Assembly: GCF_030954495.1 (NCBI RefSeq)
Contig: NZ_JAVHUW010000072.1
Location: 1-64,000, forward strand
Source: Candidatus Desulfosporosinus nitrosoreducens
Lineage (GTDB): Bacteria > Bacillota > Desulfitobacteriia > Desulfitobacteriales > Desulfitobacteriaceae
DNA length: 64,000 nt
Direction: 5' to 3'
A model generated the notes under the pieces. It did no database searches and was not told where the DNA came from. It saw only the letters and a list, made by a program, of their open reading frames with translations. A program made the position numbers and the translations under genes. Positions 34,665-43,197 of the stretch are shown piece after piece (within the stretch, counting starts at the first letter, position 1; each line of letters opens with the position of its first letter).

Positions 34665-35657
34665 TTAATCAAGTTTTATAGCTCCATTGGCCAGCATTTC
34701 TTTGAGTGTTTTAAACTCCAGCCTCTGACCCAAAGCAATGCTTATGAATAAACGCACTTTTTCCGTCGATAAATCGGCGGAAAACCAGGCACCCACACGT
34801 TCAAGATCTGCGCCGCCGCCAGGATACCCATAGACGGGAGACGTCCGTCCAAATAAACAGCGTGAAGTTATCACAACGGGAATACCCCTTTTTATCATTT
34901 CAGAGATCTCCGGCACAAGCTGAGGCGGTAAATTTCCCCGGCCAAAGGCTTCAATAACTAAAGCTTCCGAGGCGTCCTGAGCTATAGCACGTAAGGCGCT
35001 TCCCGTCATGCCTGTATAAACTTTGCAGATTCCGACTTTCGCCAACTTTTCAGGAACTCCCAGTTTAATCGTTTGCTCCGGCTTGCGATGCCATATTACC
35101 TCCCCGGTATCGATGGTACCCAAAGCTCCTTTTTCGCCGGAATTAAAAGCATCTACATGATTGGTATGCAGTTTTCTGACATCACGAGCCGCGTGAATTT
35201 CTTCATTAAGAGCAATAACGACTCCACGACCTATAGCGCGAGGATCAAGGGCAATACGCACAGCGTTCCCTAAATTGCGGGGTCCGTCCGAATCGGCTTC
35301 CGAGGCATCCCGTTGTGAGGCCGTCAAAATCACTGGTCGGGGGTCTTTTATGGCGATATCCAAAAAATAAGCGGTCTCTTCGAGGGTATCCGTACCGTGA
35401 GTAATGACAATTCCCCGTAACGAGGAATCTTGAGCAAAACGCTGTTCAATGATTTTAGCCAAGTCTCTCATCCGGTCAGGGCTCATATTACAACTTGCGA
35501 CGTTGCTAAAGTCACAAACATCCCACTCAGCTTGTTTAGTAAGCTCCGGCAGACTTTCCAGCAATTCATGCCCACTTACGGCCGGAACTACCTTCCCCTT
35601 TTCATCTTTGCGCATGGCAATAGTTCCACCCGTGGCTATTAAAAGAACCTTATCCAA
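34665..35657 (-). CDS. L-asparaginase
   Basis: 330-aa amidohydrolase converting asparagine to aspartate and ammonia. LLIATGGTIAM (residues 5-15) and VITHGTDTLEETAYFL (about 83-98) hold the two catalytic threonines and the Asp-Lys partners. No signal peptide, so cytoplasmic. Start is TTG 35657; its GGAGGGG site lies in the last codons of the HD gene, showing coupling. Confidence 0.93.
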   Translation of the reverse strand: MDKVLLIATGGTIAMRKDEKGKVVPAVSGHELLESLPELTKQAEWDVCDFSNVASCNMSPDRMRDLAKIIEQRFAQDSSLRGIVITHGTDTLEETAYFLDIAIKDPRPVILTASQRDASEADSDGPRNLGNAVRIALDPRAIGRGVVIALNEEIHAARDVRKLHTNHVDAFNSGEKGALGTIDTGEVIWHRKPEQTIKLGVPEKLAKVGICKVYTGMTGSALRAIAQDASEALVIEAFGRGNLPPQLVPEISEMIKRGIPVVITSRCLFGRTSPVYGYPGGGADLERVGAWFSADLSTEKVRLFISIALGQRLEFKTLKEMLANGAIKLD

Positions 35658-35659
35658 CT

Positions 35660-36160
35660 CTACCCCTCCATTAACGGCACTATTTTTAAGTCACAGAGAA
35701 CCTTCTGAAGCCTGGCGACATGAAATTCCTTGCTGATCACGTCGCCATACCAATAGCAATCCAGAATATCAGCATCTTTTACCAGTTCTTCAAGAGGTGT
35801 TCCTATTTTATCCTTCTGGGAATGATTAACAACTGCCTGAACAATCTGTTCCTGTACATCCAGGGGAAAGTTTCGCGTTTTCAGGAAGCGGCGGGTCAAT
35901 TCTTCGCCTTTAGGTGCGTGATTTTCTTGTCTTCCTGATACCCATCGTCCACTGTCATGTAAAGCACAAGCCAAGGCAGCCTGTTCACCGTCAACCTGTC
36001 TTTTTTGCGCCAACATCCTGCCAATCTGAGCACAGCTCGTAGCATGCACTTTTTCCCAGATGATTGGATAATCTCTTTCCCTTGTCTGCAGTTCCATTTG
36101 CTCTAAAACTTCATAAACGTCCTGCAGCCTTTGGATAAATTCCCAGTTCAACCTGTCCAT
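35660..36160 (-). CDS. HD domain protein
   Basis: 166 aa. ALACALHDSGRWVSGR (HD pair, about 75-90), HSQKDK and a later KDADILDCYWYGD give the HD-hydrolase metal set. It probably acts as a phosphohydrolase of unknown substrate. It immediately precedes and is coupled to the asparaginase gene. It resembles in layout the HD gene at 3.6-4.2 kb but is not a close copy. Confidence 0.8.
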   Translation of the reverse strand: MDRLNWEFIQRLQDVYEVLEQMELQTRERDYPIIWEKVHATSCAQIGRMLAQKRQVDGEQAALACALHDSGRWVSGRQENHAPKGEELTRRFLKTRNFPLDVQEQIVQAVVNHSQKDKIGTPLEELVKDADILDCYWYGDVISKEFHVARLQKVLCDLKIVPLMEG

Positions 36161-36258
36161 CTCCGTTTCCTTATTTTTCTAAGCAAAAAAAGTAAGATTA
36201 ATTTTCTTTTTCCTCATATCTTATCCTAGGAGTATTGCATCAAGAGGAGGAGGTCTAT

Positions 36259-37239
36259 TTGAATCCAACTTGGACACTCGCAGCGCGGCGGCTCATCGAC
36301 AAGCGCTTGTGGATTCTCGGCTATATTTCCGACGATTTCCCGGATGATTTACGAGCCGTTGACACACTTCGCCTACAAGGGGCTCACATCGACGTTTATG
36401 CTGACTTTGCCTTTCAATTGCAGGCAGAGGGGATGTTCTCCGGTCAAATCAACAACCTCGCAATACAGGAGAGCTTAGCACAAGACATTGCTCCCCTGAT
36501 ACTTTTCCATAATTTTAATGGACAGATTTTCGATCCCGCACCTTTACGTACAGTCCTCTCTTCGCCGACTTCCCAAAAAAATTGCATTCATCATATGCTG
36601 AACTTACTTCCTCCCTCAGCGGCCGGTGTACACGTGGATTTTGAAGGAGTTGAAGCCTCTTACCGAATTCCTTTCTTATCATTTCTGGAATCCCTCAAAG
36701 CAGCTTTACATGATAAAGGCTTACTGTTAACTATTGCCATACCTGCCAAACGTTCCGAATGGGAAGCCCCTGGATATGATTTTGCGGAAATAGGCAGGTT
36801 ATGTGACGCAATCACTTTAATGACATATGATGAGCATTTCTCAGGCGGGTCTCCCGGCGCAATTGCCAGCTTGCCGTGGATGACTCAGGCCCTTGATTAC
36901 GCTATACGTTATCTGCCTCAAGAGAAAATTTTACTGGGCATACCTGCTTACGGTTACGACTGGTCTAATGAACCAACGCGTCTTGTTCCAATGCGCGATG
37001 CTCCTAATTTAGCAGCGAAAACGAATGCCCGTATCCTTTGGTCAGATACGGCCGTTGAACCATATTTTTATTACTGGCATGGCCGAGCAAGACACAGTGT
37101 GTGGTTTGAAAATGAGCTTTCCGCCAAAATCCGTCTCGGTTTTGTCAAAAGTTATCGTTTACGGGGCATTGCGATCTGGCGTCTCGGGTATGAAACAAGC
37201 CGGTTCTGGCAGGGAGTGACAAGCAAATTGAAAAAATAG
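36259..37239 (+). CDS. GH18 family glycoside hydrolase-like protein
   Basis: 326 aa. GVHVDFEGVE (about 137-146) is the GH18 active-site strand with the catalytic Glu. LLLTIAIPAK, AITLMTYDEHFSGGSPGAIASLPWM and ILLGIPAYGYDW match the barrel of spore cortex-lytic YaaH/SleL-like and chitinase-like proteins. It lacks LysM domains and a signal peptide. Start TTG 36259 follows GGAGGAGG by 5 nt; the TTG at 36235 would place the ribosome site inside the gene. Probable role: cleavage of modified peptidoglycan at germination or sporulation. Confidence 0.82.
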   Translation: MNPTWTLAARRLIDKRLWILGYISDDFPDDLRAVDTLRLQGAHIDVYADFAFQLQAEGMFSGQINNLAIQESLAQDIAPLILFHNFNGQIFDPAPLRTVLSSPTSQKNCIHHMLNLLPPSAAGVHVDFEGVEASYRIPFLSFLESLKAALHDKGLLLTIAIPAKRSEWEAPGYDFAEIGRLCDAITLMTYDEHFSGGSPGAIASLPWMTQALDYAIRYLPQEKILLGIPAYGYDWSNEPTRLVPMRDAPNLAAKTNARILWSDTAVEPYFYYWHGRARHSVWFENELSAKIRLGFVKSYRLRGIAIWRLGYETSRFWQGVTSKLKK

Positions 37240-37271
37240 AGTGAGACAGAGAACCTGAGCACAAGTAAAGA

Positions 37272-37300
37272 AAGCATCCTTTTGAGGATGCTTCTTTTCC
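37272..37300 (+). terminator. Terminator of the GH18 gene
   Basis: AAGCATCC pairs with GGATGCTT, followed by CTTTTCC. Confidence 0.8.
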
Positions 37301-37365
37301 TCTTGTTCTTTTAACAAATTACCTTTATTATTAAAACAATTACCAAAAAATAAGGAGATGAGAGC

Positions 37366-37644
37366 ATGTATGAGCTGAAAAATCATATGGAAATTGCCGT
37401 TCGACAGACACTCCAAGATTATTTACGCTTTAATACGATAGCCTGTTCCTGCGAGCATTGTCAGGCCGATATTATGGCTTTAACTTTAAATCGACTGCCG
37501 GCACGCTATTTCGTTTCTTTGCGCGGGGAAATTTTGACCCAAGTAGAATCTCAGACACTTCCTGACCAGGCGCGCATTCTGTCCGAAATAGTCCGGGCCG
37601 TTCAACAGGTAGGTGCTACTCCTTCGCACCTAAGTAACGAATAA
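37366..37644 (+). CDS. ComFB family protein
   Basis: 92 aa. The segment IACSCEHCQADIMALTLNRLPARYFVS is the conserved core of the late-competence ComFB domain, with a CSCEHC cysteine pair. ComFB-like proteins have been linked to competence and, in cyanobacteria, to cyclic di-nucleotide binding; the role here is unknown. AAGGAG precedes the ATG. No other competence gene is in the window. Confidence 0.85.
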   Translation: MYELKNHMEIAVRQTLQDYLRFNTIACSCEHCQADIMALTLNRLPARYFVSLRGEILTQVESQTLPDQARILSEIVRAVQQVGATPSHLSNE

Positions 37645-37691
37645 AGTCAGGAATAATTTATTAAACTTTTTAGAAAATGCACAATCTTGAG

Positions 37692-37811
37692 TTATACTGA
37701 ATTGAGGATAATGATTACGACTAAGAGTAAAATAACAAATAAGGTCACTACCCGAAAGGGAGAATTGACAACAAACTGAATACGAACTAAGCTAAATTCA
37801 TTTCCGAGCAT
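37692..37811 (-). CDS. 39-aa membrane peptide
   Basis: Short ORF (MLGNEFSLVRIQFVVNSP then a helix VVTLFVILLLVVIIILNSV). GGGGGG lies 9 nt before the ATG at 37811; an ATG two codons earlier (37817) is too close to it. It occupies an otherwise empty gap between ComFB and the Crp/Fnr gene. No family known to me. Confidence 0.5.
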   Translation of the reverse strand: MLGNEFSLVRIQFVVNSPFRVVTLFVILLLVVIIILNSV

Positions 37812-37962
37812 ACTCATTCCCCCCATAGCAGTGTATGCCCCTAGCTTATTTTCAGTGCTTCACATTACATATTTGCCTGAATCTCTCTTCTATCTATTAT
37901 AGCATGTTTGCTTCCATATCCGCTAAACAACTTGGAGAGAACTATTGAAATGAGGTCTTAAT

Positions 37963-38637
37963 ATGCTAACATCTGAAGAACTTCTGCGTTTTTCTCTGTT
38001 CTCATCCTTAAGCGCAAACGATATCACTCCCCTCCTCCCTCATTTCCAAGAACGGCGTTATCGCAAGGGACAGCTCTTGTTTGTTGAAGGTGAGATAGGG
38101 TCATGTGTCTATTTTGTGCACTCCGGTCAGGTTAAACTCAGCAAATCGACACCGGAAGGAGATGAGCAAATATTAGATTGGTATGGACCTTATGACAGCT
38201 TTGCTGAAATTTTACTTTTGGAAGACGGTCCTTACCCGGCAACTGCTGAAGTTCTTCAGGACAGTACCCTTTTTGTTTTACATAACAAGATCATGCCGCA
38301 AATCCTGGAGATGAGCCCTTCGCTTTCTTTAGCCCTTATTCGAACTTTAAGCCGCCGCTTAAGACTTGCTCAGGAATTCATACGTATATTAACCAACCGT
38401 TCTACCACAGGAATCCTTGCCGCGCTCTTTCTGAGACTGGCTCAGCCGGCAGCCAGCCCCGGAGATCCTATTTACATTGATGCTTCTCTCACTCATCGTG
38501 ACCTGGCCAATATGATCGGTACAAGCCGGGAGTGCGTCAACCGGGCCATTAACGGCTGGAAAAAGGCGGGCATCATTAAACTGACAGACAACCGGTTGGA
38601 AATCCTTAAACCTTATGAATTGGCAGACTGGCCTTAA
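37963..38637 (+). CDS. Crp/Fnr family transcriptional regulator
   Basis: 224 aa. An N-terminal cyclic-nucleotide-binding-type beta-roll (20-125, RKGQLLFVEGEIGSCVYFVHSGQVKLS) is followed by a dimer helix and a C-terminal winged helix (SLTHRDLANMIGTSRECVNRAINGWKKAGIIKL). There is no Fe-S Cys cluster like that of Fnr and no CooA haem signature, so the effector is unknown. Its last 4 bp overlap the convergent gene at 38634. Confidence 0.92.
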   Translation: MLTSEELLRFSLFSSLSANDITPLLPHFQERRYRKGQLLFVEGEIGSCVYFVHSGQVKLSKSTPEGDEQILDWYGPYDSFAEILLLEDGPYPATAEVLQDSTLFVLHNKIMPQILEMSPSLSLALIRTLSRRLRLAQEFIRILTNRSTTGILAALFLRLAQPAASPGDPIYIDASLTHRDLANMIGTSRECVNRAINGWKKAGIIKLTDNRLEILKPYELADWP

Positions 38638-39488
38638 TCGATTCCCAAGCCTTGGGAGCTCTCCGCTTCAAATTGGTTAATAATCTGCCAGCACTCGGCC
38701 CAGCTAAGATTCAACTGGCGCCGCCAAAAGACCATAGCGGCCCGCGTTTTTTCATTTACTTTATCGTGATACATACTTTGATTGGGAATTTTACCCCCCC
38801 AAGCCTTCACCCACTCCAGGTAACATTGAATCAGTTCCCCGGATTGCCGCTTTAAATAGCGGAGGGTATATACGCTGGCAAGCCAATGGATAACTTCCTC
38901 GTCAACCCCACGCGTATAGACTTGTCCATCGAGGTCCACACCGGCGATAATTAAAAGCAGGCAAAGGAAATGCACGCGAACTGCCTGACGCAATGATTCA
39001 GGGTTTAACTGCAAGATTTCCGCTAACCTTCCTAAGGGTTTAAGGAAAAGCTTTACGTTCGGATCACGATAAGTACATATCCCGAAAGCTGATAGAGAAA
39101 TGGGGAAAATATCGTCTAAACTGCTTTCTTGCAGTTGGTCCATTAATTCTTGCTGAACCTGAACTAGGCTCTGTTCCCGGACCATCAACTGATCTTTTGT
39201 TTCTTTTAAGAAAGCTTCGGCATCCTTAGGGCGTTCCGGAAGAGAGTCCGACCATTCCCGCAAACGTGAACGTCTCGGCATCAAAAGATCAATTATAGAT
39301 CCGGCCTCCTGATGTAAGCGCTTGAATTTCTGACGGAGGCCCTCAGGATCTCGGTATAATCCCCGCATCAAGGTTTCAGCTGCACGGGGAATTTCTAAAG
39401 ATTCCTCAAACTTAACAATCGCCGCTCCGTTCCGCTCAGGAAACTTGAGTCCCATGGCCTGCTCTAGCTCTAATCTCAACGAAGACAC
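38634..39488 (-). CDS. Conserved hypothetical helical protein
   Basis: 284 aa, not recognised. The N-terminal half is rich in charged helices (about 60-140, possible coiled coil around FLKETKDQLMVREQSLVQVQQELM). The C-terminal half is more compact with Trp-rich helices. No signal or clear membrane segment, although VHFLCLLLIIAGV is hydrophobic. Start GTG 39488 has AAGGAGG 7 nt upstream; a longer frame to 39524 covers that site. It converges on the Crp/Fnr gene with overlapping stops. Confidence 0.65.
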   Translation of the reverse strand: MSSLRLELEQAMGLKFPERNGAAIVKFEESLEIPRAAETLMRGLYRDPEGLRQKFKRLHQEAGSIIDLLMPRRSRLREWSDSLPERPKDAEAFLKETKDQLMVREQSLVQVQQELMDQLQESSLDDIFPISLSAFGICTYRDPNVKLFLKPLGRLAEILQLNPESLRQAVRVHFLCLLLIIAGVDLDGQVYTRGVDEEVIHWLASVYTLRYLKRQSGELIQCYLEWVKAWGGKIPNQSMYHDKVNEKTRAAMVFWRRQLNLSWAECWQIINQFEAESSQGLGID

Positions 39489-39626
39489 ACCAATTCCTCC
39501 TTGCCTCGTCTCTTGTTTCATCATATGGATGCAAAGGCTGATTCAGACCATACCTTGCCGAAAGTTGACCATCAATATCCCTTTTGTTAAAATAAGTAAA
39601 ATCACATCAGAAACGAGCTGACAGAT

Positions 39627-41876
39627 ATGTCTGAGCGCACTTATCACGAATATACCCTCGACCCCTTTCAGGAAGAGGCCTTGGAAGCTATCGATGCCGG
39701 CAAATCAGTCATTGTTGCGGCACCCACCGGTACCGGTAAAACATTAGTAGCCGATTATCTCATTGAAAAAGCGATGAAAGAGCACCTAAGAGTGATCTAT
39801 ACGGCTCCGATAAAAGCCTTGAGCAATCAAAAATATCGCGATTTTAAAGCCCAGTTCGGGGAAAACTCCGTGGGCATCATGACCGGAGATGTCGTATTAA
39901 ACCCTACGGCCCCTCTGCTCATCATGACAACTGAAGTTTTCCGCAACCAGGTTATAACTGAAGACCCTAATCTCGAATATGTCTCCCACATCGTCTTTGA
40001 TGAAATCCATTGGCTCAATGACGAGGAACGGGGAACTGTCTGGGAAGAATCTATTATACTTGCTCCCTCAAAAATGAAGATTCTTGGTCTAAGCGCCACC
40101 ATCGCCAATGCCCGGCATTTAACAGATTGGATTAAATCCATCCGCCATGAAGATGTCGCCTTAATTGAAGAGGCTAAGCGGATTGTACCTTTAGAGTATT
40201 TTTACTATACAAAGGATACCGGACTCGTCGACTACGATCAGTTATGGCGTTATTACCGCCAACAGCTAAAGAATAAAAAAAATGAGGAAAACCCTTTCAG
40301 TCCTACATCTCATTTAGACCTTATCCGGGCAATCCAGCGCAATAATCTCCCGGCTCTTTTCTTTGTTTTCAGCCGCAAACAGTGTGCTTTAAAAGCGATG
40401 GAATTAGCCGCCATAGCCAATTATCTGAAAACTCCGGAACGGCAGATCGTTGACAATAAATTCTTGCACTACTTTGGCCCGGAATCCGATTGGTTTCCAT
40501 CGACCCGACAACTAAAACGCTTATGTTCCAAAGGAATTGCTTATCATCACGCCGGGTTGCTCCCATCACAAAAAATGGTTGTCGAGGAATTATTTTTGGA
40601 ACGGCTTATTAAAGTGCTCTATTGCACCGAAACCTTTAGTGTAGGCATTAATTATCCTGTTAAAGCAGTCTGCTTCGATTCTTTAAATAAGTATGACGGC
40701 CGCAATTTTCGGCCGTTAGCTAATCATGAATTTTTCCAGATGTCCGGACGAGCCGGTCGGCGCGGCATTGATAAAAAAGGGTATTCCTTTGCTATCGTGG
40801 ATCTGGCCTACATGGAAAAGAGCCCTCCTCCCAAATTCCAGCTTAACAAACTTGAGCCTTTAACCAGTCAGTTCCGGCTGACTTACAACACTGTTTTAAA
40901 TCTTACTTCGACCCTCACTCGCGAACAGATTGAAACCTATTTTCAAAAGAGTTTTGCCGCTTACAGTTACCGCTTGAACTCCGATCAACTTCACGCTGAT
41001 TTGGCCCGCATTGAGCAAGAGCTTGACGGATACAAAAACGACTTGTGTGAGGAAGTTGAATCATTTAAGTGTCCCATCAAACATCAGCCCAAACAAAAAG
41101 AGTTAGAGCGGCTTCGCCGGGCATACAGAGCCTTAGGCCCCCGCAAGCAAACCCGCTCCTATGGACGGGAAATGGCTCGAAAGATTCGCTCGTGGGAAAA
41201 GTTATTGGCTAACCCCCCCAAAAATTGTCACTCCCAACAGCTAAATAATTGCCGGAAACAAAGCAAAACCTTTTTTGCTTTAAAGCAGCAGCATAAAGAT
41301 CTTTTAACTGCCCTTGAAGCCCTGCCTGAAGAGAATGCCTTTCTGCATGAGTATGAATACAAAAAAAACCACCTGCGGCAAATCGGCTATCTGCGCGCCG
41401 ATGAATTATTGCCCCGGGGAACCTGTGCCAGCCGTATCTATGTCCAAGAAATCCTAGTGACTGAACTAATCTATTCCGACGTTTTTCCTCAGCTTGATGA
41501 TGACCAGCTTAACGCTTTGCTGTCCAGCATCGATTTTGAAGCTCGGAAAAATGATTATTTTCAACGAACCACGGTCTTCGATTCAACCCCTGTCCTGGAA
41601 ATCATCGCTTACATCCAAAGTATCTGCGGGGAAGATTCCGTAAGATATGATGCCCGTGTCTCAGGAGTCACCCATGCCTGGAGTCAGGGCAGGCCTTTTG
41701 CGGAGGTTCAAGCCATGTGTAATCTCGACGAAGGAGACATTATCAGCGTTTTCCGTCGGACAATCGATCTCCTCCGCCAAATGCGCGACGCCGTCAGTGA
41801 TTCTGCCTTAAGATCCCGCCTTAAATCTTGCATGGATAAATTAGATCGGGATGAAGCCGCAATTATGGAACTATAA
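39627..41876 (+). CDS. Ski2-like DExH-box RNA helicase
   Basis: 749-aa superfamily 2 helicase. Motif I is APTGTGKTLVADYL (about 31-44), motif II FDEIHWLND (DEIH), motif III LSATIAN, and motif VI QMSGRAGRRG. The C-terminal ~300 residues, with a charged helical stretch, resemble the accessory region of Mtr4/Ski2-like proteins. It probably unwinds structured RNA in turnover or processing. It has its own start with few upstream genes and converges on rubredoxin. Confidence 0.9.
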   Translation: MSERTYHEYTLDPFQEEALEAIDAGKSVIVAAPTGTGKTLVADYLIEKAMKEHLRVIYTAPIKALSNQKYRDFKAQFGENSVGIMTGDVVLNPTAPLLIMTTEVFRNQVITEDPNLEYVSHIVFDEIHWLNDEERGTVWEESIILAPSKMKILGLSATIANARHLTDWIKSIRHEDVALIEEAKRIVPLEYFYYTKDTGLVDYDQLWRYYRQQLKNKKNEENPFSPTSHLDLIRAIQRNNLPALFFVFSRKQCALKAMELAAIANYLKTPERQIVDNKFLHYFGPESDWFPSTRQLKRLCSKGIAYHHAGLLPSQKMVVEELFLERLIKVLYCTETFSVGINYPVKAVCFDSLNKYDGRNFRPLANHEFFQMSGRAGRRGIDKKGYSFAIVDLAYMEKSPPPKFQLNKLEPLTSQFRLTYNTVLNLTSTLTREQIETYFQKSFAAYSYRLNSDQLHADLARIEQELDGYKNDLCEEVESFKCPIKHQPKQKELERLRRAYRALGPRKQTRSYGREMARKIRSWEKLLANPPKNCHSQQLNNCRKQSKTFFALKQQHKDLLTALEALPEENAFLHEYEYKKNHLRQIGYLRADELLPRGTCASRIYVQEILVTELIYSDVFPQLDDDQLNALLSSIDFEARKNDYFQRTTVFDSTPVLEIIAYIQSICGEDSVRYDARVSGVTHAWSQGRPFAEVQAMCNLDEGDIISVFRRTIDLLRQMRDAVSDSALRSRLKSCMDKLDRDEAAIMEL

Positions 41877-41942
41877 TTAATGATTGTCTTAAAACAGCTA
41901 GCTGTCGATCAAACACTTTGAACTAAAAGGCAATTATAAAAT

Positions 41943-41990
41943 AACAAGGGGATGAAATAAACCGTTTTATTTCATCCCCTTGTTTGTATT
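41943..41990. terminator. Bidirectional terminator, helicase/rubredoxin
   Basis: Perfect 16-bp arms (41943-41958 with 41969-41984, AACAAGGGGATGAAAT), with TGTTTGTATT on plus and ATTTTATAATT on minus. Confidence 0.8.
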
Positions 41991-42023
41991 GTCCCTTTGG
42001 CCAAATTCCACGAAACCGGTACC

Positions 42024-42185
42024 TTAATCGGCAGCTTCGAACTCACTTTTACTTACCCCGCAAATCGGGCATACCCAATCATCCGGAATATCCTCAAAAG
42101 CAGTTCCGGGTTCTATTCCTGAATCCGGATCTCCAACTTCGGGATCGTAAACATAACCACAGACACTGCAAACATATTTTTTCAT
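42024..42185 (-). CDS. Rubredoxin
   Basis: A 53-aa electron carrier with one iron held by CSVCGYVY and CPICGVSK (two CxxCG loops), and the usual DPDSGIEPGTAFEDIPDDWVC core. GGAGG lies 7 nt before ATG 42185; upstream in-frame codons lack similarity. It probably serves oxygen or peroxide reduction in this anaerobe; no partner is adjacent. Confidence 0.97.
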   Translation of the reverse strand: MKKYVCSVCGYVYDPEVGDPDSGIEPGTAFEDIPDDWVCPICGVSKSEFEAAD

Positions 42186-42273
42186 TAAAATACCTCCAAG
42201 TTTTAATTTGAAAATAAACATTACCATTTTACCATTATTATTTAAAATTCGCTACTAGGATAGAGTTTCTAAT

Positions 42274-42741
42274 CTAAGTCAGGAAGCTTTTATTCAAGTC
42301 TATCTTATAATTTTTAGAAACATAGTATAAAAACTCCTCGACGCAATGACAGGGCTCACGGTGATCACAAAATCCCACCTCAAGCTTGCCAATTAAATGA
42401 TGGTGTAAAATATGGACATTGACATATAAGTGACATGCCCTTTCATTTACCCTTAAATAATGTTTTGCGGCAAAATAGAACAAAGCAAGCAGACCCAGAC
42501 TTAGCACCATTCCGATGTTGGGGATGACCCAGGGAATGCTTACAATACCTGCTCCGATTGCCAACAATATGAACATTCCGATCATTTCTTGTATCTTAGC
42601 ACTTTTCCATTCATAATAACGTCTGAGAAATTCATAGAATAGTTGAGCAATGCGTGCCGAGGGTACAGGAAGATTCAGAGGCACTGATGTTTTTGGGAAT
42701 ATGAATTGATAATGTATTCCCAAATTTATCCTCCCTTTCAT
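42274..42741 (-). CDS. Hypothetical membrane protein
   Basis: 155 aa, not recognised. Two adjacent membrane helices (about 50-100, MIGMFILLAIGAGIVSIPWVI and LSLGLLALFYFAAKHYL) are flanked by a 48-residue N-terminal part and a C-terminal tail. The tail has several His and Cys (HILHHHLIG, CDHREPCHC) that could bind metal. Transcribed on the same strand as rubredoxin, 90 bp upstream of it. Confidence 0.65.
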   Translation of the reverse strand: MKGRINLGIHYQFIFPKTSVPLNLPVPSARIAQLFYEFLRRYYEWKSAKIQEMIGMFILLAIGAGIVSIPWVIPNIGMVLSLGLLALFYFAAKHYLRVNERACHLYVNVHILHHHLIGKLEVGFCDHREPCHCVEEFLYYVSKNYKIDLNKSFLT

Positions 42742-42881
42742 GTATAATTCCCAGCAATTTGCAGCTTATACTAGTAACTAATATTAATTCTAAACACTAT
42801 ATTCTACTTTTACCTGCAAATTCCTTCCGGCTTAGAAGTTCCCCAAGATCAAATATCTATTCCTCAATAAAGATAAAAACA

Positions 42882-42908
42882 CCCCCTGAGAAATTTCTCC
42901 TCAGGGGG
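42882..42908 (-). terminator. Terminator of the candidate RNA
   Basis: Perfect 9-bp stem (CCCCCTGAG / CTCAGGGGG), 9-nt loop, followed on minus by TGTTTTTATC. Confidence 0.85.
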
Positions 42909-42914
42909 CTTCAA

Positions 42915-43190
42915 CTTAACTCCCAGCAATTGCCATACGACCCACTCTGCTTGCAGAGGTGCAATGCTGAGATCTCCTCTCTCAAGTGCTGCAGCATTTG
43001 AGAAAAGAATGATTTCCTTTAAAAGATTGATCTGGGAACTGAGGTTTCTTTGTCCCTGCGATTGCGCTCGCTTTCGAGGCCGATACTTAGCCTGTCTTTT
43101 CTGGACAATTATCCCTTCCCGGAAAATTATTTCGCGATACAGGCTATAAAATCCTTTGTAAAATAATATGACCTTTTAACAGATTCTGTT
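42915..43190 (-). ncRNA. Candidate structured RNA, 6S-like
   Basis: The 456-bp gap between the membrane-protein gene and lutBA ends in a strong minus-strand terminator. Upstream of it, a long closing stem pairs 43043-43032 (CTCAGTTCCCAG) with 42926-42915 at 11 of 12 positions including wobbles, and continues after a 2-nt bulge (CAAT/ATTG). It encloses about 105 nt with two good hairpins (CTCAA-TGC...GCA-TTGAG near 42980-43002, and CTCTG-CAAG-CAGAG near 42940-42960). A long rod with closing stem and terminator resembles 6S RNA, but I cannot confirm the family. No ORF fits. The 5' boundary is uncertain; I see no clear promoter. Confidence 0.45.
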
Positions 43191-43197
43191 GAAGAAA

